64,000 nucleotides of DNA from Gemmatimonadaceae bacterium (GTDB taxonomy: Bacteria > Gemmatimonadota > Gemmatimonadetes > Gemmatimonadales > Gemmatimonadaceae), in contig JADZDM010000023.1 in assembly GCA_020851035.1 (NCBI GenBank), positions 1-64,000 on the forward strand, in the 5' to 3' direction. A program made the position numbers and the translations under genes. Position 1 is the stretch's first letter; every line of letters starts with the position of its first letter. The notes beneath the pieces are model-generated. The model saw only the letters and a program-made list of their open reading frames with translations. It was not told the DNA's origin and ran no database searches. Below, piece after piece: positions 46,558 to 54,876 of the stretch.

Positions 46558-48882
46558 TCAGGAGGCGACCGCTGCGCTCGCCTCCCGGGCTGCCGTGTGC
46601 CGGTCGAGAACCTGACGCACCATCGCCAGCAGTTCCTGCGGTGTGAATGGTTTCTGCAGGAAGACACTGGCCGAGGGGTCGTCACTCGCGTTGGGAAAGC
46701 TGCCCGCGGTGTAGCCGGAAACGAAGAGCACGGCGGCGGAGGGCAGGTACTGCCGGGCCAGTTCGACCATCTCCTTCCCGCCCATCTCCGGCATGACCAC
46801 GTCGGAGACGATCAGGTCGATCGAGTCACGCTCCCGGCGTGCCACCTGCAGGCCGTCACGTCCGTTGGTGGCTTCGAGCACGCGGTAGCCGGCGGCACGC
46901 AGTGCGCGCGCGGCGACGGCACGCACCTGCGGCTCGTCCTCCACCAGCAGCAGCGTCTCGCTCCCGCTGGCCACCACGGCCGGCGTGATGACAGGCTGCC
47001 GTTCCGTGCGCGCCGGAAGCGGCCCCTCGTAGCGCGGCAGCAGGATGAACACGGAGGTGCCGCGGGCCGGTGCGGACTCGATCCAGATCACGCCGTGATG
47101 CTGCCGGATGATGCCGTAGCACATCGCCAGCCCGAGCCCCGTGCCCTGCCCCACCGGCTTGGTGGTGTAGAACGGCTCGAAGACATGCGCGAGGGTCTCC
47201 TCGTCCATGCCGGAGCCGGTGTCGCTGATCACGATCTCGACGTAGTCACCCGCCGGCATGGGGCGCGGCAGCACGATCGCGCCGTCCCGGAGCGTGCGGT
47301 TCGCGGTGCGGATCGACAGGCGGCCGCCGCTGGGCATCGCGTCGCGCGCGTTGACGGTCACGTTCACCAGCACCTGCTCGAGCTGCGGGCCATCAGCACG
47401 GACATGCCAGAGGTTCTCGCCGAGCGAGACGCGCAGCGCGACATCGGGGCCGACGAGGCGGGAGAGCATGCGCTCCATCGTCGAGACGCGGTCGTTCAGC
47501 TCGATCGGCTGCTGCGAGACGGGCTGGCGCCGCGCGAAGGCGAGGAGCTGGCGCGTGAGCTGGGTGGCGCGTTCACCGGCCAGCTGCACGTCGGCGAGGT
47601 CGGCCTGCACCTCGTGGTCGGGGGGCAGGCACTCCCGCGCCACCGACGCGCTGCTGAGGATGGCGGTGAGCAGGTTGTTGAAGTCGTGTGCGATGCCGCC
47701 GGCGAGCCGTCCCACGGTGTCGAGGCGCTGGGCCTGCTGCAGCTGCTGCTCGAGTTTCCGCCGCTCGGTCACGTCGCGCGCGACGATCACGCCGCCGACC
47801 ACGGCGGCGCCGTCGCGGATGGGGCGCGCGCTGACGTCGAAATACTCGGGCGCCGTGTCCAGCAGCTCGACCGAGGCCTCGAACACCTGGTCCTCGCCCG
47901 CGAGCAGCCCGGCGATGCGCTGCGGCCAGTCGTCGGTGGCACCACCGGGCATGGCATCGACCACGGGCATGCCGATGGCCGGAGCGTCCTTGCCGTGGCG
48001 ACGCACGAAGGCCTCGAAGGCAGGGTTCCACGCCGAGAGCCGACCGTCGGCGCGGATCACGGACACGAGGTCCGGCACGGCGGCGAGCGCCGAGACGAGG
48101 CTGGCCCCGGAGGCACGCGCCATCCGCTCGGACTCCAGCTGGTTCGCGGCGGCACGGCGCACGAGTTCCTGCTCGTCCTCGAGCATCGCCAGTGCCGTCC
48201 CGATGCCCAGCGACGCCATGAGGAGCGCCCAGACCATGGGCACGGCCTGCACGAGGCCGGCACTGACGGGCGTGGGGCTCGCGACCACGAACACGACGAG
48301 GGCACTGTGGACGCCGAGTGCCACGAGTGTGCCGAGCACCCAGCGGATGCCGAGCGTGAGCGCGGCGCGGCGCGCCTGCCAGATGAGGGCCGCCGACACG
48401 ACACAGGCCACGCCCTTCCAGCCTGCCATCAGGCCGACACGCACGAAGACGCGGAACGACACCTGCGCTGCCGCCGAGCCGCCGCCGAGCGCGAACGCGG
48501 GTACGAGGGCGACGAGGGCCGCCGCCGGCAGGACCAGCGTCCACCGGCGGCCGAGCGCCGTGGGCCCGCGCAGCAGCGAGATCGCACCCAGCACCAGCAG
48601 CACGCCGTACAGCAGCCCGCCCGTCTGTGCCCCCCACGTCACGATGTCCGGCCACGGCAGGGCATGCACCGCGCCGCCACTGGCACGGTCGACAGCACGG
48701 AGCCAGAGCGCCACCATGCCGAACGACAGGTGTGCGGCCTCGGCCAGCCACGCCGCGGCCCAGAATCGCAGGAACGGGCGCGGATAGTATCGACCGAGCA
48801 CATACAGCGCGCAGGCGAGCAGCAGCGCCATCGCGGCCTGTGTCGCGACGGCAGAGTACAGCGCGAAGGGAGAGAGGCCCAT
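46558..48882 (-). CDS. Membrane hybrid histidine kinase with C-terminal receiver
   Basis: 774 aa. Seven or so membrane helices (about 5-245, a 7TM-like sensor), one PAS domain (about 265-385), HisKA with H-box GGIAHDFNN (His399), ATPase domain (NVTVNARDAM, DTGSGMDEE, GTGLGLAMCYG) and a receiver (about 645-765) with Asp694 in IVSDVVMPEM and Lys in LQKPFTP. ATG 48882 follows from the membrane-type N-terminus. It is unlinked to any output regulator. Architecture parallels the 37343 kinase but with a different membrane sensor. Confidence 0.93.
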   Translation of the reverse strand: MGLSPFALYSAVATQAAMALLLACALYVLGRYYPRPFLRFWAAAWLAEAAHLSFGMVALWLRAVDRASGGAVHALPWPDIVTWGAQTGGLLYGVLLVLGAISLLRGPTALGRRWTLVLPAAALVALVPAFALGGGSAAAQVSFRVFVRVGLMAGWKGVACVVSAALIWQARRAALTLGIRWVLGTLVALGVHSALVVFVVASPTPVSAGLVQAVPMVWALLMASLGIGTALAMLEDEQELVRRAAANQLESERMARASGASLVSALAAVPDLVSVIRADGRLSAWNPAFEAFVRRHGKDAPAIGMPVVDAMPGGATDDWPQRIAGLLAGEDQVFEASVELLDTAPEYFDVSARPIRDGAAVVGGVIVARDVTERRKLEQQLQQAQRLDTVGRLAGGIAHDFNNLLTAILSSASVARECLPPDHEVQADLADVQLAGERATQLTRQLLAFARRQPVSQQPIELNDRVSTMERMLSRLVGPDVALRVSLGENLWHVRADGPQLEQVLVNVTVNARDAMPSGGRLSIRTANRTLRDGAIVLPRPMPAGDYVEIVISDTGSGMDEETLAHVFEPFYTTKPVGQGTGLGLAMCYGIIRQHHGVIWIESAPARGTSVFILLPRYEGPLPARTERQPVITPAVVASGSETLLLVEDEPQVRAVAARALRAAGYRVLEATNGRDGLQVARRERDSIDLIVSDVVMPEMGGKEMVELARQYLPSAAVLFVSGYTAGSFPNASDDPSASVFLQKPFTPQELLAMVRQVLDRHTAAREASAAVAS

Positions 48883-49029
48883 GACCGTGAGTCGAGGTAC
48901 GCCGCACCGTACAGGGTGCCGGCGATCACCGGAACAGCTGCGCACAACGTACCACACACGCGACCCGGAACTCTTAGTGCGCACTCATCCGCAATTGCCG
49001 GATTCCGTCCGGGATGCGACTGTTGAGGC

Positions 49030-49350
49030 ATGATGATCATCTACGAAGTCACGACCGACGTGCAGCCGGACCACATCGAGGCCTACGAGCGCTACATGCG
49101 GGAACGCCACATTCCCGACGTGATGGCCACCGGCTGCTTCGTGAGCGCCACGCTCACGCACTCCATCCCCGGGCGCTACCGCGTGGCCTACCTGGCCAGG
49201 AACATGGACGTCCTCGACGAGTACCTCGGCGCGCATTCCGAGCAGTTCCGGGATGATTTCGCGGCGGAGCTTGGCAGCAACGTGCGCGTCTCGCGCGAGG
49301 TCTGGGCCGAGATGCACCGCTGGACTGCGGGCGGCGACGCCAGTCCCTGA
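49030..49350 (+). CDS. DUF4286 family protein
   Basis: 106-aa soluble protein matching the DUF4286 pattern: IIYEVTTDVQ, the amphipathic helix YERYMRERHIPDVMATGCF, then YRVAYLARNMDVLDEYL. The family has a ferredoxin-like alpha/beta fold and no assigned function. GAGG precedes the first of two consecutive ATG codons. Divergent from the hybrid kinase. Confidence 0.85.
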   Translation: MMIIYEVTTDVQPDHIEAYERYMRERHIPDVMATGCFVSATLTHSIPGRYRVAYLARNMDVLDEYLGAHSEQFRDDFAAELGSNVRVSREVWAEMHRWTAGGDASP

Positions 49351-49479
49351 GACGGGCGCCGCCGGGAGCGCCACGGCCCACCACTTCCGGAACACCTGAC
49401 AGACATCGGGTAGGACGCGAGATTGCGGGACACCGGCAACGCGCCGGCGCCACGCCTTCATCCGCACCCAATCCAGCCC

Positions 49480-49899
49480 ATGCGCCTGTCCAGACTCATC
49501 GCCGGCCTGCTGATCCTCGCAGCCGCTCCCGCGCTGCGTGCGCAGACCGCACCGGCGCCGGAGATCGGGATCCTCCTGCCGGCCAACAACGCCCGTGTCA
49601 CCAGCCCGGTGACGGTCCGCTTCCGCCTCGCGAACTATGGCGTGGCTCCGGCCGGCACGAACATGGAGCGCACGGGGCACTTCCACATCCTCATCGACCG
49701 CGAGGCCGGCGCGCCGGGTACCGTGATCCCCGCCGACAGCCTGCATGTGCACTACGGCAAGGGACAGATCGAGGTGAGTGTGCCGATGACACCCGGCCGT
49801 CACGTGCTCCGCGCCGTGCTCGGCGACTACCAGCACAAGGTGATCGGCCCCGAGCTCGTCTCGGCGCCGGTGACCGTCACCGTCCGCGCCCCGCGCTGA
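49480..49899 (+). CDS. Exported DUF4399 domain protein
   Basis: 139 aa with a signal peptide (cleavage near LRAQ, residue 20). The mature part has the DUF4399 hallmarks: a beta-strand opening with the words PANNARVTSPVTVRF, the motif TGHFHILID, and HVHYGKGQ followed by PGRHVLRAVLGD. Family proteins are small periplasmic beta-sandwiches of unknown role, with several conserved His that might bind a metal. ATG 49480 gives the signal peptide. Its last 23 nt overlap the convergent gene. Confidence 0.85.
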   Translation: MRLSRLIAGLLILAAAPALRAQTAPAPEIGILLPANNARVTSPVTVRFRLANYGVAPAGTNMERTGHFHILIDREAGAPGTVIPADSLHVHYGKGQIEVSVPMTPGRHVLRAVLGDYQHKVIGPELVSAPVTVTVRAPR

Positions 49900-50659
49900 C
49901 CGGCGGCATCAGGATCGCGCCCTCGAGCCGCAGCGAGGCATCACGCGGCGCCTGCAGGGTCTCCTGCACGGCGCCGCGACTCATGGCGATGGCCGAGACA
50001 CCGGCATCGAACGCATCCTCCGACCCGCACATCAGCGCACACAGGTCCCGCGCCTGCTCCGGGAAGTGCCGTGCGAGGTGCGCCGCGCGGGCCGTGCCAC
50101 TGCGCTTGACCACCGCGCCCGTGAAGCACCGCGGATAGATCTCGGCCACGGTGTGCGTGCCGGCCGGATCGAAGGGCCACACCGACCAGCCGGCCGTGCG
50201 GAGCGTCAGCAGCATCGGCATCCCGCGAATCGAGCCGGTCCCCACCGAACCCGCCCCACCGATCTGGAACACCGACCTGGCGCCGGGGACCTGCCGTCGC
50301 TCGCAGTCGCGCAGCCCATCCGGCGCGGCGTGCGGGCGCGGACGCCCGGGGCGCCCCCAGAACGGTGGCGCGCAGTCTCGCAGCCAGCGCTCACCGTCAT
50401 CCCGCACGGCGGCCCACTGCGCCGGCCCGTCGCGCCACCCGCGCTCCGCCGCGAACCAGGCCGGGAAGGCGAACGCGAAGTCCAGCCCCACCACGCATGG
50501 GGCGGACTCCAAGCGCCGGTCGAGCAGAAACTGCAGCACGGCCGCACGGCTTCCGGGTGGGTACAGTGCGTGCAAGACGCCACCGGTGGCGCGGGCCACC
50601 CAGATGTGCTGCGCGGCGCCGGTCGCGGCGCCGGACCAGTCCACGGCGATGCACTCCAT
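49877..50659 (-). CDS. DUF429-like predicted RNase H-fold nuclease
   Basis: 260 aa. The N-terminal CIAVDWSGA has the first acidic residue of an RNase H-like fold, and GLDFAFAFPAWF and VAEIYPRCF segments fit DUF429 proteins, which are predicted nucleases of unknown target. No export signal. ATG 50659 is chosen because the frame upstream is Arg/Pro-rich and non-conserved in character. It ends within the 3' end of the DUF4399 gene and starts 25 nt after the HerA-like gene stop on the same strand. Confidence 0.78.
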   Translation of the reverse strand: MECIAVDWSGAATGAAQHIWVARATGGVLHALYPPGSRAAVLQFLLDRRLESAPCVVGLDFAFAFPAWFAAERGWRDGPAQWAAVRDDGERWLRDCAPPFWGRPGRPRPHAAPDGLRDCERRQVPGARSVFQIGGAGSVGTGSIRGMPMLLTLRTAGWSVWPFDPAGTHTVAEIYPRCFTGAVVKRSGTARAAHLARHFPEQARDLCALMCGSEDAFDAGVSAIAMSRGAVQETLQAPRDASLRLEGAILMPPVSAGRGR

Positions 50660-50684
50660 CGCCGGCCCCGGCCCGCGCGGCGGC

Positions 50685-52220
50685 TCAGCGGCGACGCTTG
50701 CCGGTGAGCGCGCCGAGCAGCGTGCGGGTGAGCGTGCCGGCGACGGCAACGGCGATCGAGCGACCCACGGGGGACTTGAGGAACGACCCCAGCGCCCCCG
50801 GCTCCTCGCGCGCACCGGCGGCGCGCGTGGGGCGTGCCGCCTCCGCCGCGGCGGCCTCCTCGGCCTCGACCTTCTCGCTCGCGGCATGCCGTGCCTCGAG
50901 CACCTCGCGCGCCGATTCCCGGTCCACTGCCGTGGCGTACTTCTTCGCCTGCGGCGTGAGCAGCCGCGGCGCCACTTCCTCCGGCGTGAGGGGGCCCATG
51001 CGCGAGGCCGGTGGCACCATGTGGCAGGCGAACGGCAGCGTGGGCGTGCCGCTCACCGTGAGGGTCGAGACGATCGCCTGGCCCGTGGCCAGTGAGGTGA
51101 GCGTGGCCTCGATGTCGTAGAACTCCGTCTTCGGGATCGTGCGCGCGGTGGCACGGAGCTGCTTCTCGTCGTCGGGCGTGAACGCGCGGAGGGCGTGCTG
51201 CACCCGGCTGCCGAGCTGCCCCAGCACCGAGACCGGGATGTCGCGCGGGTGCTGGGTGATGAAGAACACGCCCACGCCCTTGGAGCGGATCAGGCGCGTG
51301 ACCTTCTCGATCTCGTCGCGCATCGCCTCGCTGGCGTCGTCGAAGAGCAGGTGTGCCTCGTCGAGGAAGAAGACCAGCTTCGGCTTGGCCACCTCGCCCA
51401 CCTCGGGCAGCGTCGCGTACAACTCGGCGAGCATCCAGAGCATGAACGTGGAGAAGAGCGCCGGCTTGTCCTGGACGTCACTCAGCGCGAGCACCGAGAC
51501 CAGCCCGCGGCCATCGCGCTCGACGGAGAAGAGGTCATCGAGGTCGAAGGCCGGCTCACCGAAGAACCGGTCGGCACCCTGCTGCTCGAGCCCGATGATG
51601 TTGCGGAGCAGCACGCCGACGGTCGCCTTCGACATGTTGCCGTAGTCCTTCAGGTCGGCCGCGCCATCCTCGGTGAGGTACTGCAGCACCTCACGCAGGT
51701 CACTCAGGTCGAGCAGCAGCAGGCCCTTGTCGTCGCAATACTTGAACACGAGCGAGAGCACGCTGGACTGCGTCTCGTTGAGGCCCAGCACCTTCGACAT
51801 CAGCAGCGGTCCGAAGCTCGAGACCGTGGCGCGGAGCTGGCCGCCGGTGGTGCCGGTGAGCGACAGCAGCTCGACGGGAAAGCCGGTCGCCGTCCACGCG
51901 TGGCCTGTCGCCGCGGCGCGCTCATCGATCTTCGGGTGCGGCGTGCCCGCGACCGCGATGCCGGCGACGTCGCCCTTCACGTCCGCCAGGAACACCGGTA
52001 CCCCCAACGCCGAGAGCTGCTCGGCCATGAGCTGCAGCGTCTTGGTCTTGCCGGTGCCGGTCGCGCCGGCGATCAGGCCGTGCCGCGTCATCATGGAGAG
52101 CGGCAGGCGCACCAGCGGCTGCGGGTCGATGGCACCCTCGTGCACCACGGCGCCGAGCGTGATGCCCGGCACGTCGGTCGGGAAGGCGGACTTGGCGGCG
52201 GCGATCAGGGCGTCGTTCAT
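50685..52220 (-). CDS. HerA-like ATPase (DUF853 family)
   Basis: 511-aa FtsK/HerA-type AAA+ ATPase. Walker A GATGTGKT (52-59), Walker B KLVFFLDEAHLLF, and ITQHPRDIPVSVLGQLGSRVQHALRAFTPDD (sensor and arginine region, a family hallmark) are clear. The tail (about 430-511) is Ala/Glu-rich then basic and may be a coiled coil plus DNA- or membrane-associating end. DUF853 proteins such as YjgR are of unknown function; HerA relatives translocate DNA. No NurA nuclease is adjacent, although the following DUF429-like protein has a nuclease-type fold. Confidence 0.9.
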   Translation of the reverse strand: MNDALIAAAKSAFPTDVPGITLGAVVHEGAIDPQPLVRLPLSMMTRHGLIAGATGTGKTKTLQLMAEQLSALGVPVFLADVKGDVAGIAVAGTPHPKIDERAAATGHAWTATGFPVELLSLTGTTGGQLRATVSSFGPLLMSKVLGLNETQSSVLSLVFKYCDDKGLLLLDLSDLREVLQYLTEDGAADLKDYGNMSKATVGVLLRNIIGLEQQGADRFFGEPAFDLDDLFSVERDGRGLVSVLALSDVQDKPALFSTFMLWMLAELYATLPEVGEVAKPKLVFFLDEAHLLFDDASEAMRDEIEKVTRLIRSKGVGVFFITQHPRDIPVSVLGQLGSRVQHALRAFTPDDEKQLRATARTIPKTEFYDIEATLTSLATGQAIVSTLTVSGTPTLPFACHMVPPASRMGPLTPEEVAPRLLTPQAKKYATAVDRESAREVLEARHAASEKVEAEEAAAAEAARPTRAAGAREEPGALGSFLKSPVGRSIAVAVAGTLTRTLLGALTGKRRR

Positions 52221-52471
52221 GGCGTGGACGCGGGAGCGGTGGACGGGGATGGGGGCGTTCGGGGCGTGAATGATACCGGAAACCCCGGTGCCACGCGCTC
52301 CCGGCCACCACTGCCGATGGCCCGCGGGCGGGTCGCCGATACGACCGCAGCGCGACGAGACGGCGCCCGCGGCTGCGCGCACGGCACTTGCTTTTTTCGC
52401 CGTCGCCAGCGCGGCCGGACCACCGCCGCGATGTCCCCGCCTGCACGCCCTGCGCCCATCCCCGCCCTGCA

Positions 52472-54760
52472 ATGCGCCTCTCAGCCACCATCACCCGCGG
52501 TGTTCGCGAACCCGCGGCCCGGAAGATCCTGACGGCAACTGTTGCCGTGACGGTACTTTCTGCCTGCTCCGGCGGCTCGAAGAAGTCGGTGACGCGCGTG
52601 GTGGAACCACCGGTCGAGGCGGTCGCCCTGACCGTGGCGGGAAGCGGCACCGGCAGCGGGCGGATCCAGTCGGTGCCCGGCGGCATCGACTGCCAGTTCA
52701 GCGGCGGCGCCGGCAGTGGCGCCTGCACCGCGCTCTATGCGCCGGGCACGGTGGTGACACTGCAGCCGGAGCCCGGCACGACCTCCGTCTTCCTCACCTT
52801 CGGCGGCGATTGCACGCTCACCAGCTGCCAGACCGTGATGAAGGCGGCACGCGTGGTGACGGCCACTTTCGTGCCGAACGTGCTGTCGGTGATGGCGCAC
52901 GCGTCGTCCACGGGGAGCGGGCGCGTCACCAGCACGCCGGCGGGCATCGACTGCATGCTCACCGACAACACACCCGGCGCCGGATCGTGCAGCAGCAGCT
53001 TCCCGGTCGGCACGGCCGTGACGCTCACGCAAGAACCCAGCGCCGGCGCCACCTTCCAGGCCTGGAGCAGCGGGTGCAGCGGTGATCCCTGCACGGTGAC
53101 GCTGTCCGGGCAGCGCACGGTGGACGTCATCTACCGCCGGCCCACCGCCCCGTCGCAGGCGCTCCTCACCCTCACGGCATCGCCCGCGTCACGCGGCAGC
53201 GGCACCATCGTGAGCAGCCCCACCGGCGTGAACTGCACCGTCACGGATGCCGCGATGAGCGGGGTGTGCAGTGTGGCCTTTCCCAGCGGCACGATCGTGA
53301 CGCTGACGCAGGTGCCCGGGAGCCAGAGCGTCTTCCAGGGCTGGGGCGGTGACTGCACGGGCAATCCGTGCCAGGTCGCGATGACGCAGCCGCGCACGGG
53401 TGAGGTGACCTACCGCGTGCCGCCGCCGGGCATCGTGAGCGTGATCGGCATGGGCACGGGCAGCGGCATCGTCTCCAGTGCCCCGTCCGGGATCAGCTGC
53501 ACGATCACGGCAGGAGTGCCGGCCGGGATCTGCAGCGCCAGCTTCCCCGCCGGCAGCGACGTCACGCTGACGGGCGCCGGCACCGGAGACGCGAGCTTCG
53601 ACGGGTTCACCGGCGCCTGCACGGGGGCGAGCTGCCTGCTCCCGGTCGCGAGCGCCGTCACCAGTACCGTCCGTGCGGCCTTCTCGGCCGCCCCCCTGCG
53701 GCTGACCGTCGCGCCAGGGGGCGGATCGGCCGGCGGTGGTGTGATCACGAGCATACCGGCCGGCATCAGCTGCGTGCTGAGTGGCACCTCCTCCACCGGC
53801 GCCTGCACGGCGCTCTTCGCCCCCAACACGGTCGTCACGCTGCAGCAGGCGAGCAACGGCAACGCCGTGTTCACCTCGTGGGGCGGCGACTGCGTGGGCA
53901 ATCCCTGCCAGCTGGTGATGTCGCAGGCGCGCACCGCTTACGCCGTGTTCCAGACGCAGGGAGTGACGATCACCGGCGGCGGGACCGGCACCGGCCTGGT
54001 GACCAGTGTGCCTGCCGGCATCGCGTGCACGATCACGGCGGGTGTGGTCGGCGGAACCTGTGCCACCACCTTCCCTGCGCACACCGTCGTCACGCTCACG
54101 GCCACGACCTCCGGTCTCTCGTCGTTCAGCGGCTACAGCGGCGCCTGCGTCGCCACCACCTGCACACTGACGATGGTGACGGGCACCACCGCGAGCGTCA
54201 CGGCACAGTTCCAGGCGCCGCCGACACTCACACTCGCTCCTGCCACCGGCTCCGCCGGCGGCGGCGTGCTCACCAGCACGCCGTCGGGGCTCGCCTGCAC
54301 GCTGAGCGGCCTCGCGAGCAGCGGCACCTGCAGCATGGCGTACGCGGTGAACAGCAGCGTCACCGTGACGCAGGTGCCGAGCGCCGGGAGCGTGTTCCTG
54401 AACTGGGCCGGTGCCTGCAGCGGCAGTGGCACCTGCGTGGTGTCACTCACCCATGCGCGCGCCGTGCAGGCACTCTACCGGGAGGCCGTCCCGGGCTCGG
54501 TGACGATCATGGCCGGCACCGGCACCGGGAACGGATCGGTGTCCAGCTCACCCGGCGGCATCGCCTGCGCGATCAACGGCGCGGTCAAGGGCGGCATCTG
54601 CCGGGCCATCTTCCCGGTGGGGTCCACCGTGACCCTCATCCCGGTGGCGAACGCCGGCTCGCGCTTCACGGGCTTCAGCGGCAGCTGCAGCGGCATGACC
54701 TGCGTGATGACGGTGCCGGAGAACGGTGACCTGACCGTGACGGCGAACTTCGCCCCCTGA
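52472..54760 (+). CDS. Cys-rich lipoprotein of eight divergent InlB B-type repeats
   Basis: 762-aa predicted surface lipoprotein, lipobox VLSAC (Cys32). After a short linker there are eight tandem repeats of about 80-87 residues resembling the divergent InlB B-repeat (List-Bact-rpt) domain. Each has the plan TGSGxVxSxPxGIxC, then GxC, a VTLT strand, and a GxCxGxxC loop, closing with xTAxF or xVxY. Every repeat keeps four cysteines, so two disulfides per module are expected, which would rigidify the rod. Likely an adhesin or stalk; no catalytic domain. Divergent from the HerA-like gene. Confidence 0.88.
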   Translation: MRLSATITRGVREPAARKILTATVAVTVLSACSGGSKKSVTRVVEPPVEAVALTVAGSGTGSGRIQSVPGGIDCQFSGGAGSGACTALYAPGTVVTLQPEPGTTSVFLTFGGDCTLTSCQTVMKAARVVTATFVPNVLSVMAHASSTGSGRVTSTPAGIDCMLTDNTPGAGSCSSSFPVGTAVTLTQEPSAGATFQAWSSGCSGDPCTVTLSGQRTVDVIYRRPTAPSQALLTLTASPASRGSGTIVSSPTGVNCTVTDAAMSGVCSVAFPSGTIVTLTQVPGSQSVFQGWGGDCTGNPCQVAMTQPRTGEVTYRVPPPGIVSVIGMGTGSGIVSSAPSGISCTITAGVPAGICSASFPAGSDVTLTGAGTGDASFDGFTGACTGASCLLPVASAVTSTVRAAFSAAPLRLTVAPGGGSAGGGVITSIPAGISCVLSGTSSTGACTALFAPNTVVTLQQASNGNAVFTSWGGDCVGNPCQLVMSQARTAYAVFQTQGVTITGGGTGTGLVTSVPAGIACTITAGVVGGTCATTFPAHTVVTLTATTSGLSSFSGYSGACVATTCTLTMVTGTTASVTAQFQAPPTLTLAPATGSAGGGVLTSTPSGLACTLSGLASSGTCSMAYAVNSSVTVTQVPSAGSVFLNWAGACSGSGTCVVSLTHARAVQALYREAVPGSVTIMAGTGTGNGSVSSSPGGIACAINGAVKGGICRAIFPVGSTVTLIPVANAGSRFTGFSGSCSGMTCVMTVPENGDLTVTANFAP

Positions 54761-54876
54761 GGCGCTCCGTCCCCGCCGCCCGCCACCGGCGGGACTGGCA
54801 TCGGCACCTCGCTTAACTTCCACCCTCCGGTGAGCCGAGGGTCCGGTTCAACGCACGCTGCCCCCGCCCACCCGAC

